Shown piece after piece: positions 57,501 through 60,500 of a stretch of 64,000 nucleotides of DNA. This stretch comes from Dugong dugon (Eukaryota > Chordata > Mammalia > Sirenia > Dugongidae). Where the stretch lies: NCBI GenBank assembly GCA_030035585.1, contig CM057464.1:75128919-75192918 (forward strand). The letters are read 5' to 3'. The notes under the pieces were generated by a model. The model was not told where the DNA came from. It searched no databases and saw nothing but the letters and a program-made list of their open reading frames with translations. A program made the translations under genes and the position numbers. Within the stretch, counting starts at the first letter, position 1. Every line of letters begins with the position of its first letter.

Positions 57501-60500
57501 AGGGTTCTATAGAAAATTCCAGAATTTTCTGTCTGAGGAAGCTCAAGCTCCTTAAGCTCTCCCCTAGCTTTTTGAAGCAGGGGTTACCACAGAACTTTGT
57601 CCTTCTAATAGAAGATTCTCTCATTTGAAATCTTTATTTTTCAAACCAGAAATATGAAAATTTGACAGAGTAATGAAGAAGGCATAGCAAACAGTAAGGC
57701 AGTTTCCTTCATGTTCAAGAAACAAGATCTAAAAGCAGAATCACTGATTCTTATAAGCTTTGAAGGAACCAGGCTTCCAAGGAACTTTATAAATAACAGT
57801 AACAGTAATAGTAAGGAGGAGAAGGAGAAGTAGTAGTAGATGTTATTTTTCAAAGTTTAGTGGTCTAAATAATGTTACTATTGATGAACAGAGGAATACT
57901 ATGTCAAATATAACAGCACAGAATTTTGAAGTCATATGTTTTATATACATTTCTCACGGGAGATGAATTGTAGTTTTGTGAATACTGTTTTTATTTGATC
58001 TTATTTTATCCCTCATGAGCCGATGGTGCAACGTACCTTCACCAGTCTTTACCATAAAGAAAAACACATAGAACAGCATCCATGACAACTGCAAAGCTTC
58101 ATACTAGTCCCGTGTGGCAAATGGTTGATATTTAGGACCCTCCCTGTCCACAGCTGAGCCTATGCTTTCGGAGACAGGACTTCTGCTCTATCTCAAATGA
58201 GGCCAAATTCAATGACACAGAAGCTGGCCCACCATTTTAATCTAATGTTCTATTCATTAAGCATGCCTTGAGCACTATCAAGTGGCAGATATTTCTTTGC
58301 ACTGAGGAGCTTATAGCCCAATTAGAAATAATTTACTCCTCCTGTGGCATGAATCCAAGGTCTTTGTTTTATAAAGCCAAGACTACAACATGGAACTTCA
58401 CTATGCCTTTAAAAATATGAACTTTTGGAAGTAAGAAAAGTTTACAAAAGAAATTAAACTGAAGGATGAGAAGACTACAAAAAAGTGAGGAGCAGGAAAA
58501 GGCTATAATTCACCATTAAAGAAACTGCTGGGAGACAAACATCAAGAGAACAAGCTCATTAGGTTAGGGACTGGCCTCTGCAGCAGAGTCCAAAATATGG
58601 CTCCCGTTACTCCAGAAATCAGTTTTGAATGACACTGAAAGAGAGTCCTCGTTGTCAGTTTTAGGCTTACCTGCAACTTTTTCAAGTACCCTTCTGACTT
58701 CTTAATGTTATCTCAGGTCTTATTCCATGAGGGCCCAAATCCCCCATAAGCTTGGAACTGCCCCAAGCGCCTGGGCATTACCCCCATTTATGATTCTCCC
58801 CCCTCCTCATTGCTGGCGACTCATAGTGACCCTATACAACAGAGTAGAACTGCCCCGTAGGGTTTCCAAGGAGCAGCTCGTGGATTCGAACTGCCGACCT
58901 TTTGGTTAGCAGGTGTAGTTCTTAACCACTTCGCCACCAGGGCTCCGTATATGCTTAAAAACACCTGTTGCCATTGAGTCGATTCCGACTTACAGAGACT
59001 CTACAGGACAGAGTAGAACTGCCCCATAGGGTTTCCAAGGAGGGCCTGGTGGATTCAAACTGCCAACCTTTTGGTTAGCAGTCATAGCTCTTAATCACTA
59101 CGTCACCAAGGTTTCTCCATATATGCTTACTCAGGGTCAAATACTGTGTAACAGCCATATGAGAAGGTTCTACAAAATGGGCAATCTCTCTTCTATACCA
59201 ATTAGAAATTGCTTTTAATAATAAAAAACAATGAGTAAAAGTGAAGAATTCCCTACCTTGAATACATTAAGCTGTTGGTTAATTGTCTCAGTTTCCATAC
59301 CAACGGGGCCTTGTGACTCTTCATGTTCTTCAGCTTTCTGAAGCAGAGTAGAAAATTCTTTCAATTTTCTGTAGAATTCTTCAAGACGCTCAACAGTCCC
59401 TTCAACCTGCTCTTCTCTGGCTTGTGCTCGGTCCAGTAACTTGTTGCATTGTTTGCTTAAAGCCTCCAAGTCCCTTCTGATTCCAACAAGGTCAGGAGAG
59501 GTTTCCTCTGTGGCCAGCATCATCTTGCAGGTTTTATTGGCATTGTCATTGCTTGCTATGAGGGCTTCTAGTTTCTTCAGAAAAGTTTTAATAGCTTCCT
59601 TTTGCTTTTGCAATGTTTCTGCGTCTCTCCCCACTGGAGCCATGCTATCCAGTTCATCATCAAACTCTGCAAACTGAGAAAACATTTCTCGGATAGTATT
59701 CTGGAAATGTCCAATGCCCTGAAGCTTGGTTTCTAAGAATGAACACTTTTCATCAACCTGTTGGCTTAGTGCATTATGTTCTTGAGCTAAAGATTCTGCT
59801 TGTAATAAGACATCAGAGGTGCCCTTTGAGTCTGGGGCTTCTACCACAAGGTCCTGTGCAAGTCTTTTGGCCAAATCTACCTGATGCTTCAAGGTCTGAA
59901 GTGATTTCTGCTGAGTCTGCAACATAGTCAGGTACTTGTTACTGTAAGCCTGAGGTCCTAGAGATTCATGGACATCTAGCTGTTCCTTTGCACACTGAAG
60001 TTGCCTTTTAGCGTCTCTGGAAACTTCTTGAAATTCTTTAAACTTCTGGGCCATGTTCTCCAGGGAGAATTTCTTACTGTGAAGTTGTTCAGTGACCATG
60101 TCTACCTTTTGGATCAGCGATGTATTCTCATCTGTAACAGCCTCTTTATCTATTTCACAGACACTGAGCAAGCTATTGGCTGCATTGTTTAGTAATTCTA
60201 CCATCCCAAAGCGTTGGTCCATTTCTTTCTGTAGAGATTTTAATTTGGCAATAGAATTTTCTGTTTCAGCAGGATCCAAGCAAAACTTTATTTCTTCTAG
60301 GTTGTTTTGACATTTTTCTACCCATGGCCGGAGAGTCTCTACATGCTCTTTATACTTGAGGGCTTTTTCCAATGAATCCTTTAATTTATCTTCTCTTTCT
60401 TTCACCTGTTTGTTAAATCCATCCCAATCAGCTTTAATAGTGTTAAGCTGTAACTGTAAGGCTGCCTTCTCAGATCCTTGAGTTTTTAATAATAGATTTT

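Larger units (their letters stand above)
46022..59256 (-). other. DST: DST intron/upstream region of the short isoform
   Basis: Upstream of the alternative first exon. Contains its probable 5' UTR and CpG-rich promoter (46900-47560), the (TA)n and AfroSINE at 48401-48679, an L2-like relic at about 49190-49345, a stretch 49400-52100 without recognised repeats, the LTR-like block (about 52150-53890), AfroSINEs at 54198, 55066, 55681, 58811 and 58959, a MIR at about 56205-56345, and an unclassified repeat at 56540-56955. Confidence 0.65.
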
